Shown here one piece after another: positions 20,341-32,602 of a stretch of 64,000 nucleotides of DNA (positions within the stretch are counted from its first letter, which is position 1; the number at the start of each line of letters is the position of its first letter). The position numbers and the translations under genes were made by a program. Source of the DNA: Macrothele yani (lineage: Eukaryota > Arthropoda > Arachnida > Araneae > Macrothelidae). The notes under the pieces were generated by a model. It did no database searches. It had not been told where the DNA came from and saw only the letters and a list, made by a program, of their open reading frames with translations. The stretch is from the NCBI GenBank assembly GCA_039090855.1, contig CM077011.1:20213001-20277000 (forward strand), given 5' to 3'.

Positions 20341-21429
20341 AGACCATTATTCTTCACATCTGTATGGTCCTTATTCACCTTGCATTGCATCATGGGAAAG
20401 CGTTTCCGTGACCGGGGACCAACAATAGTTTGTTCAGATGCGTTTTTCCATTGCGTAACATGGCGTTGCGTTGCAGGGGTTCAGGAAAAACGCGATTTTC
20501 ATAAATTTATTAAGGACATCTCTAATGTTGCTCATCGTATAGCTGTGCTAATAAACCCTGCCACCTAAATTGTATAGAGGAAGGAATAACTTTCGGCAAT
20601 TTTCCTCTGAAAAGGGCGAAATTGTTAAAGGAATGGCTGTGTAAATTGAAACGCGACGATTTCCATCCCAATGTTCATTTTCCAATATGTTGTACCACTT
20701 TAACGAGAAAGAGTTTGGATGTTATTACGCTACGAATCAAATACAGTTGAAACCTCATAGCGTTCCTTCAAATTTCACTTCCCCAAAAGGGGTAAAAAAG
20801 TAGAAGGAGAAAACTGATGGCATATTTGGATCGGTAATTTACGAATTAAGTTTTACTTTCCTTCCTTATATATATATATATATATTTATTTATTTATTTA
20901 ATGTCACGCATTTATTTAATTTTTAAGCAGATTGCCTAGCGTGCGAATCTTGGTTTGATTCCATATTACGTATTTGTTTGTTTTGCAAAAAAACGTTCCC
21001 AAGTTTATGTTTCAGATATTTCACCGATATCTGACAATAAAAACATGAAAACTTAATATACCATGTACGAGAAATGCTCCATTAAAGACTTCATGATGAC
21101 TAATGTCAATATTCTCCTTCATGCGAAGTAAACATCGAACACAAAATTGTTTTGGTATATTTTTGCAACCTTGATTTGTTCTTCTAAGAAATTAATTTCT
21201 TCTTCTTCGCGCTACAACTCTTTTAATTCGTTGGCAGACCCCATGACGTTAAGATTGCAAAAATTATCCAACAGCAGGGAATAATCAAATAGCGACAACA
21301 TTGAATCAGCAGCCTTGTTTCCGAGAAGTCCACTTCTGACGTCACATTTATAACGTCCATTGTAGCGAATGACATACAATAAAAATTAAAAAAAAAAGAA
21401 ATTTCTCAGATGATTTTTAGAAGTTGAGA
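20341..21429. other. Unassigned intronic sequence with a TA/TTTA microsatellite
   Basis: A (TA)n tract followed by (TTTA)n lies at 20863-20900. Nothing else is recognised. Confidence 0.6.
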
Positions 21430-22500
21430 TACGGCTGCAAACAAAAGCACACAAACACCACCTAGCGACAGAACTATGAACAATAAAACTCATCAAATAC
21501 AAACCTAAAGTGTTCCACAAGGTAAATGGCATGCGGTGTTGAAAACGTTTTCAGATCGCACGTGTAGAAGCAGAGATATTGATAAAAACAGATTAAATAT
21601 TTGCGTCCCTAGTGGCAAAATTTTGCCTTATTTTGAGTAGAAAATATACATAAGAACCTTGTTTTCATAGTTAGTAATATCGAACCGAAAATTAATTTTT
21701 TCAATAGGGTTTTTAGTCCATCAGGTATTGCTGGAAACGGAAAGGGGAATTTACGTCGTATAGTGAGAAACTTGTGCGTTAAGAAAAAAATTAAAATTAT
21801 ATAAGACATAGTTCGCGCTGAAAATGCTGTCCAACATAGAAAGAATTTTTCAAATCGAATTCTTAGAAGCAAAGATATTGACAAAAATAAGATATGGAAC
21901 ATCGCCACCTCTCGGAAAAAATGTGCGTTACTTTAAGACGAAAATGTTCTTAAAAGGTTTTCCAAGCTGAGCGGTAAGGATCTATGAAATAACTTTTTTT
22001 CAATCGAGTTTTCAGAATCTCAGATTTTGCAGCAAATACATCAGAAGAAGAAAAAACGCTTACGGCTCCTGGTGGCCAAACCATTCTCTACCAAAAATTG
22101 GAAACTATACGCAAAGTATTTCCCATCAAGAGCTGTATCCCATGCAGGAAGAACTTTTCAAATTGGAGATTGATCTTGGAAAACGTAATTAACTTTTACG
22201 CCGCCTAGCGGAGGATCTACGCATTACTTGAAAACGAAACTGCGCCTAAAATAGTCTTCGATATAAATGCCATCGAAAGGAACGATGATTTTTTCAGTCC
22301 GATATTTAGAAGCAAATATATTAAATAAAATACATTTTGAATCACACATTATATGCATTTACGCCCTCTAGCGAGGAAGTTGTGCAACGGAAAAAACCTG
22401 AATGCAAGAATCATCATTATCACATTTCAAGCTTCGTAATGCAACAAGAATTTTTTCAAATCGGATAATTAGTGGCAGAGATGTGAGGATCTGCTACAGA
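21430..22500. repeat. Degenerate tandem repeat, period about 150 bp
   Basis: A core like CCTAGCGG recurs near 21460, 21607, 21755, 21907, 22065, 22203 and 22367, with spacings of roughly 138-164 bp. Each is followed at a similar distance by TTTTTCAAATCGGA-like and TTAGAAGCAAAGATATTGA-like words. Divergence between units is high, so the array looks old. Confidence 0.65.
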
Positions 22501-22650
22501 TCATTGGGTTTAAATAGCGAGTTCTTAGAATCTAGGTGTTTTGTCCATTCCTTTCAATTAGATACTACATTGACGACCAGTATTTTGAATTTAATTTCTT
22601 AGTTCAATTTGATTTGAGTTTCGTTTTCTTTCTTCCATCTTTTTTTATTA

Positions 22651-22945
22651 AAGTCTCATTGAGCACTACGTTTCAAAGTACTGCGAGCTTTTTTTTTTTT
22701 TTTTTTTTTGGAAATCTAGCTTTTGTTCTTCGATAAGCTGCATTCATTTAAATTTTTGCGTTCCGACACTACGTGTTTGTTAAATTGAGTAACAAGTTTT
22801 TGAAAGTCTAATTGAGCACCACGTTTCAAACTACTGCGAGTTTTTTTTTATTTTGAAATCTAGCTTTTATTCTTAGATAAGCTGCATTCACTTCGATTTT
22901 TGCGTTCCGACACTACCTGTTTGTTAAATTGAGTAACCAATACTT
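22651..22945 (+). repeat. Tandem duplication, unit about 153 bp
   Basis: AAGTCTCATTGAGCACTACG at 22651 recurs as AAGTCTAATTGAGCACCACG at 22804. Both are followed by a poly-T run, GAAATCTAGCTTTT and TTTTTGCGTTCCGACACTAC. The poly-T run in unit 1 is about 24 bases. Confidence 0.9.
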
Positions 22946-24029
22946 TGTCAATAAACGTTTCTGTTTCGTAATTACATTACACTGAAAATTATACTGGATG
23001 GTTACAATTGGTATACGCTCTGAACACGATAGTACTTACTGAGTTTCTTTTGTTGCACCGGCTGAGTTTCACTGGCTGGGTTATCTGTATTGCAAAGCGT
23101 GGCGCTTGTTTTGTAAATGCTGCGATATACGCATAATAGGACTAGGGTGGCGCTATTGGACGTTGAAGAGCGACTATTAGACGCTGAGGCTTCTTTCGTG
23201 TAGTTATAGTCAACGAGTGAAAGCCATGAACCATTTCGATGATCACCGATAGGACGTCGCCCATGTCGGTGATCATAGAAATAATACTCAAAAAATTTTA
23301 AAAACATATCACGCGAAGTAAATATCGTTTATACATTCTGCGTGAAACTAGGGGTTCTCGTGTAGTAGTGTTTATTAAGCACATTAACTATATATCGGAA
23401 CGTAGCATGTTTATCTACTTCTGTTTACATTTGTGTTTAATTAGCATTTTGAAAAGATATAACATAATTAAATCAAAGAAATCATTTATAGATAACCTAT
23501 ACACTATTTTCTAATATTTTTTGGGGGACTTTTCCGTACATATCCGTTTTTCATGGTCGATAAAATTGGCTACGGAATTAAAGTATGGATTTCTTCATTG
23601 CCCAGTAATTTCTAATTATTTTTGTCTGTTCAGCCATATAAGTTACACAGCATGTCTCCCTGAAGGCAGGGAAACGGCTTACGTATACTCCTGTCAAAAG
23701 CAGGAGGTGAACTCCAGTACACCACACCATTCATTCCATTACATTTGCCCACTAATATTAAAGGTTACCGGAGTTCCGATTAGGAACAGCATAAAGTGGC
23801 GATCACAAGTGTCCATCCGTGTTTCCTTTTACATCAACATCTGCCCTTATATGGCCCAAAAGCAGTGGCATAACTACCATATGGCGAGGTGGTGCATTTA
23901 CACTAGGGCCCAGTCGCTTGAGGGGCCCATTGCAGGCTAACGATTAGCTACGTAAGTGTTAAGAGGTAGAAATGAAAAATTAATCTGAATACGAGATAAT
24001 AACCTTAAAATTTCTGTCTGGTTTCGGAA
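22946..24029. other. Unassigned intronic sequence
   Basis: It contains a short hairpin (ATGATCACCGA at 23239 and its exact inverse at 23265) and, near 23870-23935, a CAGTGGCATAACTA...GGGCCC segment that resembles ends of dispersed DNA elements. No gene is seen. Confidence 0.5.
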
Positions 24030-24670
24030 CGATTTTTTTTGTATGACATTCTCAAAGTTGAAACATAAAATCCATCCCACAATAAAACAATGGTAAATAA
24101 ATTATTACCATTATTTTCCATGGTTTTTCTGTATGACATTCTCAAAGGTGAAACACACTATCCATCCCACAATAAGCCAATGGAAGATAGTAATATAATT
24201 ATTACAGTTGTCTCCGAATTTTTTGTATGACATTCTCAAATGTGAAACACAAAATCCATCCCACAATAAGCCAATTGAAGACAATGGTAATATATTTATT
24301 ACAGCTGTCTTCAATATTTTTTGTATCGCATTCTTAAACCTGAAACACAAAATCCATTTCACAATATACAAATGGAAGGCAATGATAATATAATTATTAC
24401 AGTTGTCTTCCACTTTTTTCTGTATGACATTCTCAAAGGTGAAACGCAAAATCCATTCTACAATAAGACAATGTTATTATTATTACCATTGTCTATCATA
24501 GTTTCTATGTATGACATTCTCAAAGGTGAAACACAAAACCCATCCCACAGTAAGCCAATGAAAGACAATGGTAATATATTTATTACAGTTGTCTTCTAAT
24601 TTTTTGGTATGACATTTTAAAAGGAAGAAAAAAACAAAATCCATCCCCCAATAAGCCAATCAAAGGCAAT
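24030..24670 (+). repeat. Minisatellite, period about 95 bp, 7 copies
   Basis: GTATGACATTCTCAAA or close variants begin at 24041, 24131, 24225, 24323, 24422, 24509 and 24607. Each is followed by GTGAAACACAAAATCCATCC and AATAAGCCAATGGAAGACAA. Unit length varies from 87 to 99 bp. Confidence 0.93.
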
Positions 24671-26785
24671 GAAAATCATCGTCGTTCATCATTGCGCTTA
24701 TTGAACACTCGCCGATCGTGAAGTTGAATCAATTACTTTTATTATTACGAAAATAACTCCGAGAATGTATGTTTTCTCTGTCTGCTTTTTCTCTCGTTTG
24801 AGCCTATTCTAGGATAAGGCTCCTTATGTGCTATGCCGTGTCTTTAACCTTACCGACTGTCGGAGACAACTCGTCGTTCTCACAATCTGCCGCCTTTATC
24901 ATTCGAATACTGATATACGTCGTAGGTTTTATACACAGCCAATAGCTTGCCAGCTGCCGTTGTGATAACAAATACCTGTATAACCGCATATCATTCAGTG
25001 TTCAGAAAAAAAGGAGATCCTTCTTTTAGTGTGGTTCAGAATATTATTCAGACAACCTCATGTTCTGCATTCTACACTTTTGTTGCTATGATCAGCTACG
25101 GGTTTAATATGTAAGAAAATACCGTATGCAAAATTAAATTAGCCAGAATACGCCTACATACCTGATATAACTACAGGATATTTCTATTGAACAGTGGGCC
25201 CCCACTGCATATTTTATACCACCCTTCCCCTTTGTTTGTAGGCCTTCCATTAATGAGAACACTTGGGAGCCGTTATATTGCACTTAGCTGTAATCCGCTG
25301 TGTTTTACCAAAGGTTCTGACTTCCTTTCTCACTCTGAAGCAGATAGGACTTTTTTTCTCATGCCCAGAGTCAGTATTTAGTCTAAGAGAGTAGGCAGGC
25401 TTCCTAGGACTTCGTGTTAAAGAAGTCGCGAATTTTAGTCACAGATTGATTTTTATCATCATCTAATTTTTAATTTATATCATCTTTGAACATAAACAAA
25501 ATAAAATACTAAACAGTCGAACTACACCATTTCGATTTTTATTTTTGCGAATGCCCTTAATAAAGCTTTATGAAGCTTCATTAAGGGCATTTTGCTGCAA
25601 AGCAAAGCATTAGACAGCTTTTCCAAATGCTTTTGCTTTCCAGCGAAAGTCAGTATCTTTGCTATCGGTTCTATAAATAAAACATCAATAACGAAAGAAG
25701 ACTGTGTAGACAAGAAACACCAATAAAAGAGAAAGATTTCCTATGTTGAGTGAGAAAAGCAGAACATCTCAGATTTAATAATTACCAGGATTGCAGTTTC
25801 CATCTTTTCGACTACAGATACAGCATATCATTTCATATATTAAATAACTTATACGCATATTTTTAAATTTTAATTTCCTGTCCTTGAGGGAAAATATATG
25901 TTACTCAAATATTATTGAAAACGTACACGTATATCTTATCACGTATGGTCCATGCACGTTTTCTTGCAGTCGCCAGAAGCCAAAGTTCTAAACCTAATGC
26001 TGATTATTTCTTTTACTTATTTTATTCATTTGTGAATTTTATATTTCCATATGGGAATGGGTAATTTAATGTTTTCATGGAATTTTGATTTCAAGAGGCA
26101 ATTTTTAAAATAAAATTTCGATTGCGTCCTGAAGAAAACTAGGGAGGGCGGGATGTATTTTACATATGACAGAGTCCCATTTTAGAAGAGGTTCTCTGAA
26201 ACTAACCCACGCATGAAGGATTCCGTGAGCATACATATAACGTAATACCAACGCGAAACTAATAATGCACTTGAACAATCAGAGTGACTCTAGATTTGCG
26301 AGGGAGACGTTAGATTAAAAACTGGAATAACTTTTTGTTTCTGCTATAAGAACAAAACTGTCTGATATACAGCATTCACTGTTATATTAAGCATCAAAAT
26401 CCTGGAATTTTTCAGCGAAGATTCTGCATGTTGTAAACATTCCGACAGAAGTTTACCAAATATTGCGAATGAATTTGAAAAGTAGCATGTTTTCTTATGA
26501 AGCATTTTTATCCCTTCACGTTTCACCTAACAATGGAAAAATAAAACTGGATTTATGTATTGGTTTCGTGATATCTCCAATTATCTGCGACATCTAAGCC
26601 AATAATCAGTACGCAGCAGGACCTTAAGTGAAAATACATAAGATTGTGATGTAAACAATTTAAATGCAAAGGCAATGATCAAAAACGTAAGTTTACTTGA
26701 TTTCCTAAAACTTCTCTATCTAATGTATGAACCATTTTGAGTTAAAAGTTACCGGGCTTACAGTCTACAAAGCGATTCAAATGCG
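24671..26785. other. Unassigned intronic sequence with one strong hairpin
   Basis: At 25551-25590 AATGCCCTTAATAAAGCTT is followed after three bases by its near-perfect inverse. No coding region is recognised in the rest. Confidence 0.55.
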
Positions 26786-26795
26786 TTTGCAGTAT

Positions 26796-27166
26796 CATCA
26801 TCAACCATTATCAATCCACTGCTGGATGAAGGTCTCCCCAAGTTTCTTCCACAATTGTCTGTCTTGCGCCTGTCTCCTCCATGTCACTCCAGCATACTTT
26901 CGAATTTCATCCATCCGTCCCCCATGGGGTCATCTTCTGGGTCTTTTCCTGTCCCTTGGAATCCAGTCTAAAATGTCGGTTGTCCATCGGTGGTCCGTTC
27001 TTCTGGCAACATGCACAGCACACTGCCATTTTCAGTGATTTCAATCTGGCCATGATGTCGTCCACTCCTGTCATTTTCCTTATCCATAAGTTCCTCTTCT
27101 GATTTTTCCTGATTACACCAAGCATGCATCTCTCCATGCTTCTTTGGGTTGTCTGCAGTATTTGTA
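26796..27166 (-). mobile_element. RTE LINE 3' fragment (copy 3)
   Basis: The minus strand reads LQTTQRSMERCMLGVIRKNQ and KRNLWIRKMTGVDDIMARLK, the C-terminal RTE tail, followed by the (ATG)n end. TTTGCAGTAT occurs on both sides (26786-26795 and 27167-27176), a 10-bp target duplication. It is frameshifted near 27030 and severely 5'-truncated. Confidence 0.88.
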
Positions 27167-27176
27167 TTTGCAGTAT

Positions 27177-27734
27177 ATGATGCATTAAGTACACACCATT
27201 CAGAAGTAAAACAAATGTATCAAAAGAGGAAAGAACCGACAATAAATTAGAACCCTCCCTAAAATTACAAATTGTAATTCACATTTTTTCTTACTGCACT
27301 TAAGGTTTTCAAGATACACTGCCCTATTATGTTACTTTAAGTGCAGTATTTTCTAACTGCATTTAAACTTACATACACTGCCTTCAAAGTTTTCAACATA
27401 CACTTGTTGTTCGAACACATGAACGTTTGCGAAAACTTTGTTTACAGAAAACGTTATATTGTATACTGAAACCCTTGGCCTTGAAGACGGCCCTTGTAGA
27501 ATATTCCACACCAGTTTTTTGTAAATTTCCCCCGTTATGCTCATCAGCCATTCGACCTTCAAGACAGTAACCAGTTCAGCTTTGTTTGATGGACAATCTC
27601 TTCTTCCACGCACCCGACTATCCAGTTTAACCTGGGCATTCTCTCTATAGGGCCCAGATCACGACCTTCTTTCACACATTCGAATATCCAATTCACACAA
27701 GAGATTCTGTATAGGATTCAGATCAGGAAACTGT
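27177..27734. other. Unassigned intronic sequence
   Basis: No feature recognised. ACTGCATTTAAACTTACATA-like words near 27290-27370 recur loosely but not in tandem. Confidence 0.45.
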
Positions 27735-28060
27735 GCTGTTCATTCCAACTTTTCAACGTCAATGCTGTCAATTCAATCTGCAGCAACGCGAATCTAAGGA
27801 TATGGAGAGTTGTCCCATGTTGCCGTGGCCTGCTAGATCACCAGATCTTTTACCCATCGAGCACGTATGGGACATCATTGGACGACAACTCCAAGGTCAC
27901 CCCCAACCAGCATTAACCGTCCCTGTATTGACCGACCAAGTGCAACAAGCATGGAACTCCATCCCACAAACTGACATCCAGCACCTGTACGGCACAATGC
28001 ATGAACGTTTGCGTGCTTGCCTTCAACATTCTGGGGGTTACACCTATTATTAATGTACCA
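27735..28060 (+). pseudogene. Tc1-like transposase C-terminal fragment
   Basis: From about 27800 the frame reads MLPWPARSPDLLPIEHVWDI with the terminal catalytic Glu (PIE), then IGRQLQGHPQPALTVPVLTD, AWNSIPQTDIQHLYGTMHER and ends LRACLQHSGGYTYY at a stop (28051-28053). This tail is typical of the Tc1 subgroup also seen at 56372-57726. Upstream sequence is degenerate and the second Asp motif is lost. The plus-strand CAGTGTA at 28211 may be its old 3' TIR edge. Confidence 0.75.
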
Positions 28061-28233
28061 GCATTTCACATTTAAAATGGCACTTCTCGCGCTTACAATA
28101 AGCTGTGATCTTCAAACCTTAATCGATTAAATATGTTACCTATACAAATGTATTGCCGCCATTTCATTCCTCTACAACTATTTTTTCGTGGTGTTGGGAT
28201 TTTTTTCCGTCAGTGTATATATATATATATATA

Positions 28234-29453
28234 CTCTAAAGAGCAATTGAATAAGAGACAACTGGCGTTATGCAAATGTGGCGCTGTGGGCGGCCCTGTA
28301 AACGGAAACGACATGATGTATGCAGCGATCCGACAATATAAGGAGTGATGCGACGGAAATCAGTAAGAGTCGGACGCAGTATGGGTAATACGAAGGATCT
28401 AAGCGCATTTGATCGTGGGCAAATTGTCGGGACCCGACGAATGGGTCACTTCATTTCGGGAGACGTGCAGGCACTGGGATTTTCACGAGCCACTGTGTCA
28501 CGGGTGCACCGAGAGTACACCGAGTCTGGTAAAACCATCCCTGCAAGGACCAACCGCCGTGGACAACAGCGTGTGGATGAGCGGGATCATCGTCGGCTAG
28601 CTCGCATTGTAACATCGGATAGACGGGCCACAGTGCATGAAATCACTCGGCAATTTAACGCTGGTGCACAAAAACTTATAAGCAGCCACACCCTCCAGAA
28701 CCATCTCCTCGCTATGGGGTACAGAAGCCATCCTCCCACGAGGGTACCGCTGCTGACCGCACATCGCAGGGAGCAAAGATTAGCATGGTCGCGGGAACAT
28801 CGCCACTGGACCCGAGACATGTAGAAAAATGTTGCTTGGACTGATGTGTCGAGATTCAGGTTGGTACATGCGGATGGCAGGACACGAGTAAGGCGCAAAC
28901 CACGTGAAGCGATGGATCCTTCTTGCCAGCAGGGTACTCTTTAAGCTGGTGGGGATGGCATTCTCGCCTGGGCACTGTTTTCGTGGACAGAAATGGGACC
29001 CCTGGTACATGTGACATCGTCCCTCACAGGTCAACGTTACCGTGATACCCTGCACGACCATTTGCTCCCGTTTGTGTGTCTTCAACATCGCACTGGGGAC
29101 CTCATCCTGCAACAAGACAATGCGCCGTGCCATCGCTCCCGAATTGTATCCGAATGGTTGAATGAACACTCCATCGACGTGACCTCGCTTCCTTGGCCAG
29201 CGAGGTCACCTGACCTCAATCTCATCGAGCACATTTGAGATGCCTTCGAGAGAGATGTTCAAGGCTCTGCCCTCCCTCCATCAAATCTTCGTGAACTGTG
29301 GCAGCGTGTTCAGGGGTCGTGGATCCGTATGGCTTCCCAACGCTTCCGGTGTCTTCTCGAGTCCATGCCGAGACGAATCGGTTCCGTCATCAGGGCGAAA
29401 GGTGGTGCTACACGTTACTAGACAGTTATCTCTAATTCAATTGCTCTTCAGTG
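28234..29453 (+). mobile_element. Full-length Tc1-like element
   Basis: The left end CTCTAAAGAGCAATTGAATA and the right end (minus strand) CACTGAAGAGCAATTGAATT are inverted repeats, continuing as AGAGACAACTG and AGAGATAACTG. TA flanks both (28232-28233 within a TA microsatellite, 29454-29455). At 1220 bp it is full length. LINE copy 4 lies directly against its right end. Confidence 0.92.
28348..29421 (+). pseudogene. Tc1 transposase, one frame with three stops
   Basis: The frame is collinear over about 357 codons with no frameshift. It reads LSAFDRGQIVGTRRMGHFIS and GFSRATVSRVHREYTESGKT (first HTH), VDERDHRRLARIVTSDRRAT (second HTH), KNVAWTDVSRFRLVHADGRT (first Asp), LILQQDNAPCHRSRIVSEWL (second Asp), SLPWPARSPDLNLIEHI (Glu) and ends in LLESMPRRIGSVIRAKGGAT. 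In-frame stops are at 28822 (TAG), 28942 (TAA) and 29236 (TGA, in place of the usual Trp after EHI). The first ATG is 28348; 28381 (MGNTKDLSAF) is the more typical Tc1 start. It is the best-preserved transposase here but cannot make full-length protein. Confidence 0.92.
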
Positions 29454-29455
29454 TA

Positions 29456-30297
29456 CATATCATTGTTAATCATGATCAGTCCACTGTTGGATGAAGTTTT
29501 CCCCAATTTTCTTCCGCAATTACCTGTCTTGAACGAGTATCCTCCATAATACACATGCGGCATGTTTCGAATTTCATCCATCCATCTCCCATGTGGGTTT
29601 TCTTCGGGTTTTATTTTTCTGTCCCTTGGTACATAGTCTAAAATTTCGGTTCTCCATCGGTGGTCCGTTCTTTTGGCCTTATGTCCAGCACATTGCCATT
29701 TCATGGATTTTAGTCTGATCAGGACGTCTTCCACTATAGTCATTTTCCTTATCCATGAGTTCCTCTTCTCATCATTTCTGGTTACACAAAGCATGCATCT
29801 CTCCAAGCTTCTTTCCGTTGTCTGAGCCTTTCTATGCCTCTTTTAGTTAACGTCCATGTCTCTGCTCCATAAGTAAGAACTGGAAGGATGCATTGGTTAA
29901 AAACTTTTCTTTTAAGATATAATAGCATATTGCTCTTTAAAATTGTACCCTTTCTTCCAAAAGCTCTCCAGCCAAGTTTTATATGCCGATTAATTTCTTC
30001 AACGATGTAACCCTTGCTAGATATTTGTTGTCCAAGGTAAATGTAGGTATCCATTACCTCAAGATTTTCCCCATCGATTGCAAAATCTTCCTGTCTTGTA
30101 AAAGTATTGTGCATCAGTTTTGTCTCCTGAAAGTTCAAATGTAATCCCACTTTACTCTTGTCAGCACGTTCTTATATCATACTATGAAGCTCTGAAGGGG
30201 TAGTTTCAATAATGCTTACGTCATCCTCAAAACGAATGGGAGTTTAATATTCACCTTCTTTTCCCAATTCAGTGATTGAAAGACACTTTGAAATGTG
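29456..30297 (-). pseudogene. RTE LINE fragment (copy 4)
   Basis: The minus strand reads MGLHLNFQETKLMHNTFTRQ, LGQQISSKGYIVEEINRHIK, CILPVLTYGAETWTLTKRGI and MERCMLCVTRNDEKRNSWIR, then WAGHKAKRT-type and HGRWMDEIRNMP sequence. This is the C-terminal half of the RTE reverse transcriptase, frameshifted near 29790. It is more diverged than copies 1 and 2, so it is an older insertion. Confidence 0.85.
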
Positions 30298-31587
30298 ATA
30301 TATACGTATATTTATAGTTTGATTTTCAAACATTTGAACAAACTTGCTGCTGCAGATTACGAAATAATTTTGGGAAAGGATGGTTGCTGCCTGGAATTCA
30401 CAATTCAGGTAATTGCAGCAAACAGTTAAATGCAACCGAATTTTTGTAAAATGGTTTAAATATGGCAGAGTCCAAATAATAAGAAGAAAGTGGCAGCTTT
30501 TTTCCCAGAGCTTAAAGATAAAACTTTCAAACGCCTGAGGTGATATGGAGTGCAGAAAAATAAACTGTCGCTGCAAAACAGATGAAAGATGCCTCACGCA
30601 CCGCAGAGGAAAATAAATGTTTTTTTGCACAGAGCAGCGGTGTGTATGCTAATTGCGGTGCATCTCTGAGGTAAATTGAGGATATGAGACTTGAAACGTG
30701 AAAAATTAATTTACTGAAGTTTAAAATATCGTCTGTGACCTGGTGGGCTTGCAGAGCAAAAGAAATCGTAGCACTAAGAAAGGAATTTGTCAGATATATA
30801 CTGAATTTTATTATTTGAAACAAATGATATTTTAACGCTTTACGTATGTATGAAATCCAATCAAACGCAAGCCCTTCTTTTGTAAGATTTAGAAAATATG
30901 AAAATCAGCTGCATAAATTAGTGAAGGCAAACTGAAATGGCAGTAAGTTTTTATTAAGGTCCAGTTCAATATGGGAATTTTTAGCATTTCTCTTTGTATA
31001 AACATAAAAGCAGCTTTGCTCTTTTCGGGTTCATGAGTATTTGCAAGTTCAGCTTGTAATATGCTGTCATTCGGTCCGTCTGCTTGTCTGTGGGCACAAT
31101 AGTTTTACTCTGTCAATTGAATTGGAAAACGCTTATTCAATCTGGATATATACGATCATGAGCTAGGTTTTGGAGTTTGATTTTTAATCTAGCTATCCTC
31201 TGGTCGACTGTGCTAGTCTATTACTAGAAACGTTTAAGTCCTTTAAAAAAACACTTTGTACTTGACAAGTTAAAATGGGCCCAATATATAACATTGGTGT
31301 TTCAGCTGAAGGAAATGACATTCCCATTTCTAAAAGTCGCACTGTAAAATAATTTTGGCTGCCTAGCGGTGGAAAGGTGTAAGGCGCTGGTATTATACCA
31401 TTTGTTCGCGATGTCACCTGTTCAGGTCTCAAAAAAGGTGTGGATGATATGGTTCTCTGAAGAAGCTGAGGCTGTTTCAACTCTGGAAGGTGTAAGTCAA
31501 ATTTGGCACTGGCGACAGCCTATAGGCAAAACAGCTGCTCGTGGTGGTTGTTAAAAATGGAAATTAAATTTATTTTTCTCATTAAAA
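30298..31587. other. Unassigned intronic sequence
   Basis: No coding or repeat signal. The open frames at 30244-30823 show no motif. Confidence 0.5.
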
Positions 31588-31893
31588 TGAGAAGAGTGGA
31601 AGACATCATGATCAGAGTAAAATACCTGAAATGACAATGGGATGGACATGTTGCCAGAAGAACGGACCGCCGATGGACAACCGACATTTTAGATTAGATT
31701 CTAAGGGACAGAAAAAGACCAAAAAGGAGAAAACATGGATGGATAAAATTCGAAAGCATGTGGGAGTGACTTGGAGGAGACTGGAGCAAGACAGACCGTT
31801 GTGAAAGAATCTTGAGGAAACAGTCATACAGTAGTCAACTGATAACAGTTGACAATGTATATGCATACAATGGTTGACAATGATGGTGATGTA
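31588..31893 (+). mobile_element. RTE LINE 3' fragment (copy 5)
   Basis: RRVEDIMIRVK-type coding, an RTDRRWTTDIL-like stretch and the GTTGACAATGATGGTGATG tail match the LINE 3' end. The AATGGTTGACAATG tail occurs in two forms (31846 and 31869), so the end is partly duplicated. Stops and frameshifts are present. Confidence 0.8.
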
Positions 31894-32424
31894 CATATAC
31901 AGGGTTACAAGAAAAGTCCGTGATCAGGCCAATATCTCACGAACTATGGCAGTAGACGATTTACTTCTTGCGCAGTTTTATAGGAAACCTGCTATGGCGC
32001 ACACAATAACACCACTAAGGATCCCCCAGTCCTCTTTTGGGGGGATTAAGGGGGCTATCGCCCCCATTTTTGCAGACAGGGCAAAAAATTCAATTACAAA
32101 CTTGTTCAGCGAGGGAAAAGTAGTATATAAATGTTTTTGCTCCATAACAAAAGATGAAAGGTGATTCTCCAAATGCGAGAAAAGCGGAAAGCTACCTGAA
32201 GGTCACGTCACCGTCCTAACGGTCACGTCATTCAATCGGAAAACACACGGGTGACGGTCACTTTAGCATCCTAACAGGTGCAGATCCAAACTGAAGTTAC
32301 TTAACAGGAACAATTTTTACCTCAGTCAGAGAATAAAACCGCAAAATCGGTGTCAAACTTTAAGCAGTAGCACACTTACATTATACTGAAGAAATTTACA
32401 GCGTTTTAAATGTTTTAGTAAATT
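31894..32424. other. Unassigned intronic sequence
   Basis: ACAGGGTTACAAGAAAAGTC at 31907 looks like the outer edge of a mariner-type TIR, but no matching inverse was found. Confidence 0.4.
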
Positions 32425-32602
32425 TCTGACTGTTCGTCCCAGTTGGCTGGGGTTCGTGTACCAGATGAGGCATAGTGGTGTGTTTGTCTTACAGCGTTGG
32501 CTCTCTCTCTCTACCCTGGAACCACTGGCCCTAAGTTAGGAACAGGCTACTACTACTTACAGCCCATTGAATTGCTCACGGTGGTCGTTAAACCCCGAAA
32601 TA
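32425..32602 (+). repeat. tRNA-derived SINE (copy 3)
   Basis: On the plus strand it runs head to tail: GGGGTTCGTGTACC (eroded B box), GTGTGTTTGTCTTACAGCG, CCCTGGAACCACTGGCCCTA and CAATTGAATTGCTCACGG-like body, then GTGGTCGTTAAACCCC. It matches the 62942-63183 copy throughout except for the lost A-box end. Confidence 0.75.

Noticed and set aside
23850..23940. CAGTGGCATAACTA...GGGCCC segment as a transposon end, with a similar segment at 63270
   Set aside because: Only one end is visible at each place and the similarity between the two is short.
31905..31960. ACAGGGTTACAAGAAAAGTC, similar to a mariner-type TIR
   Set aside because: I looked for its inverse in the following few hundred bases and found none, and no transposase lies near it.
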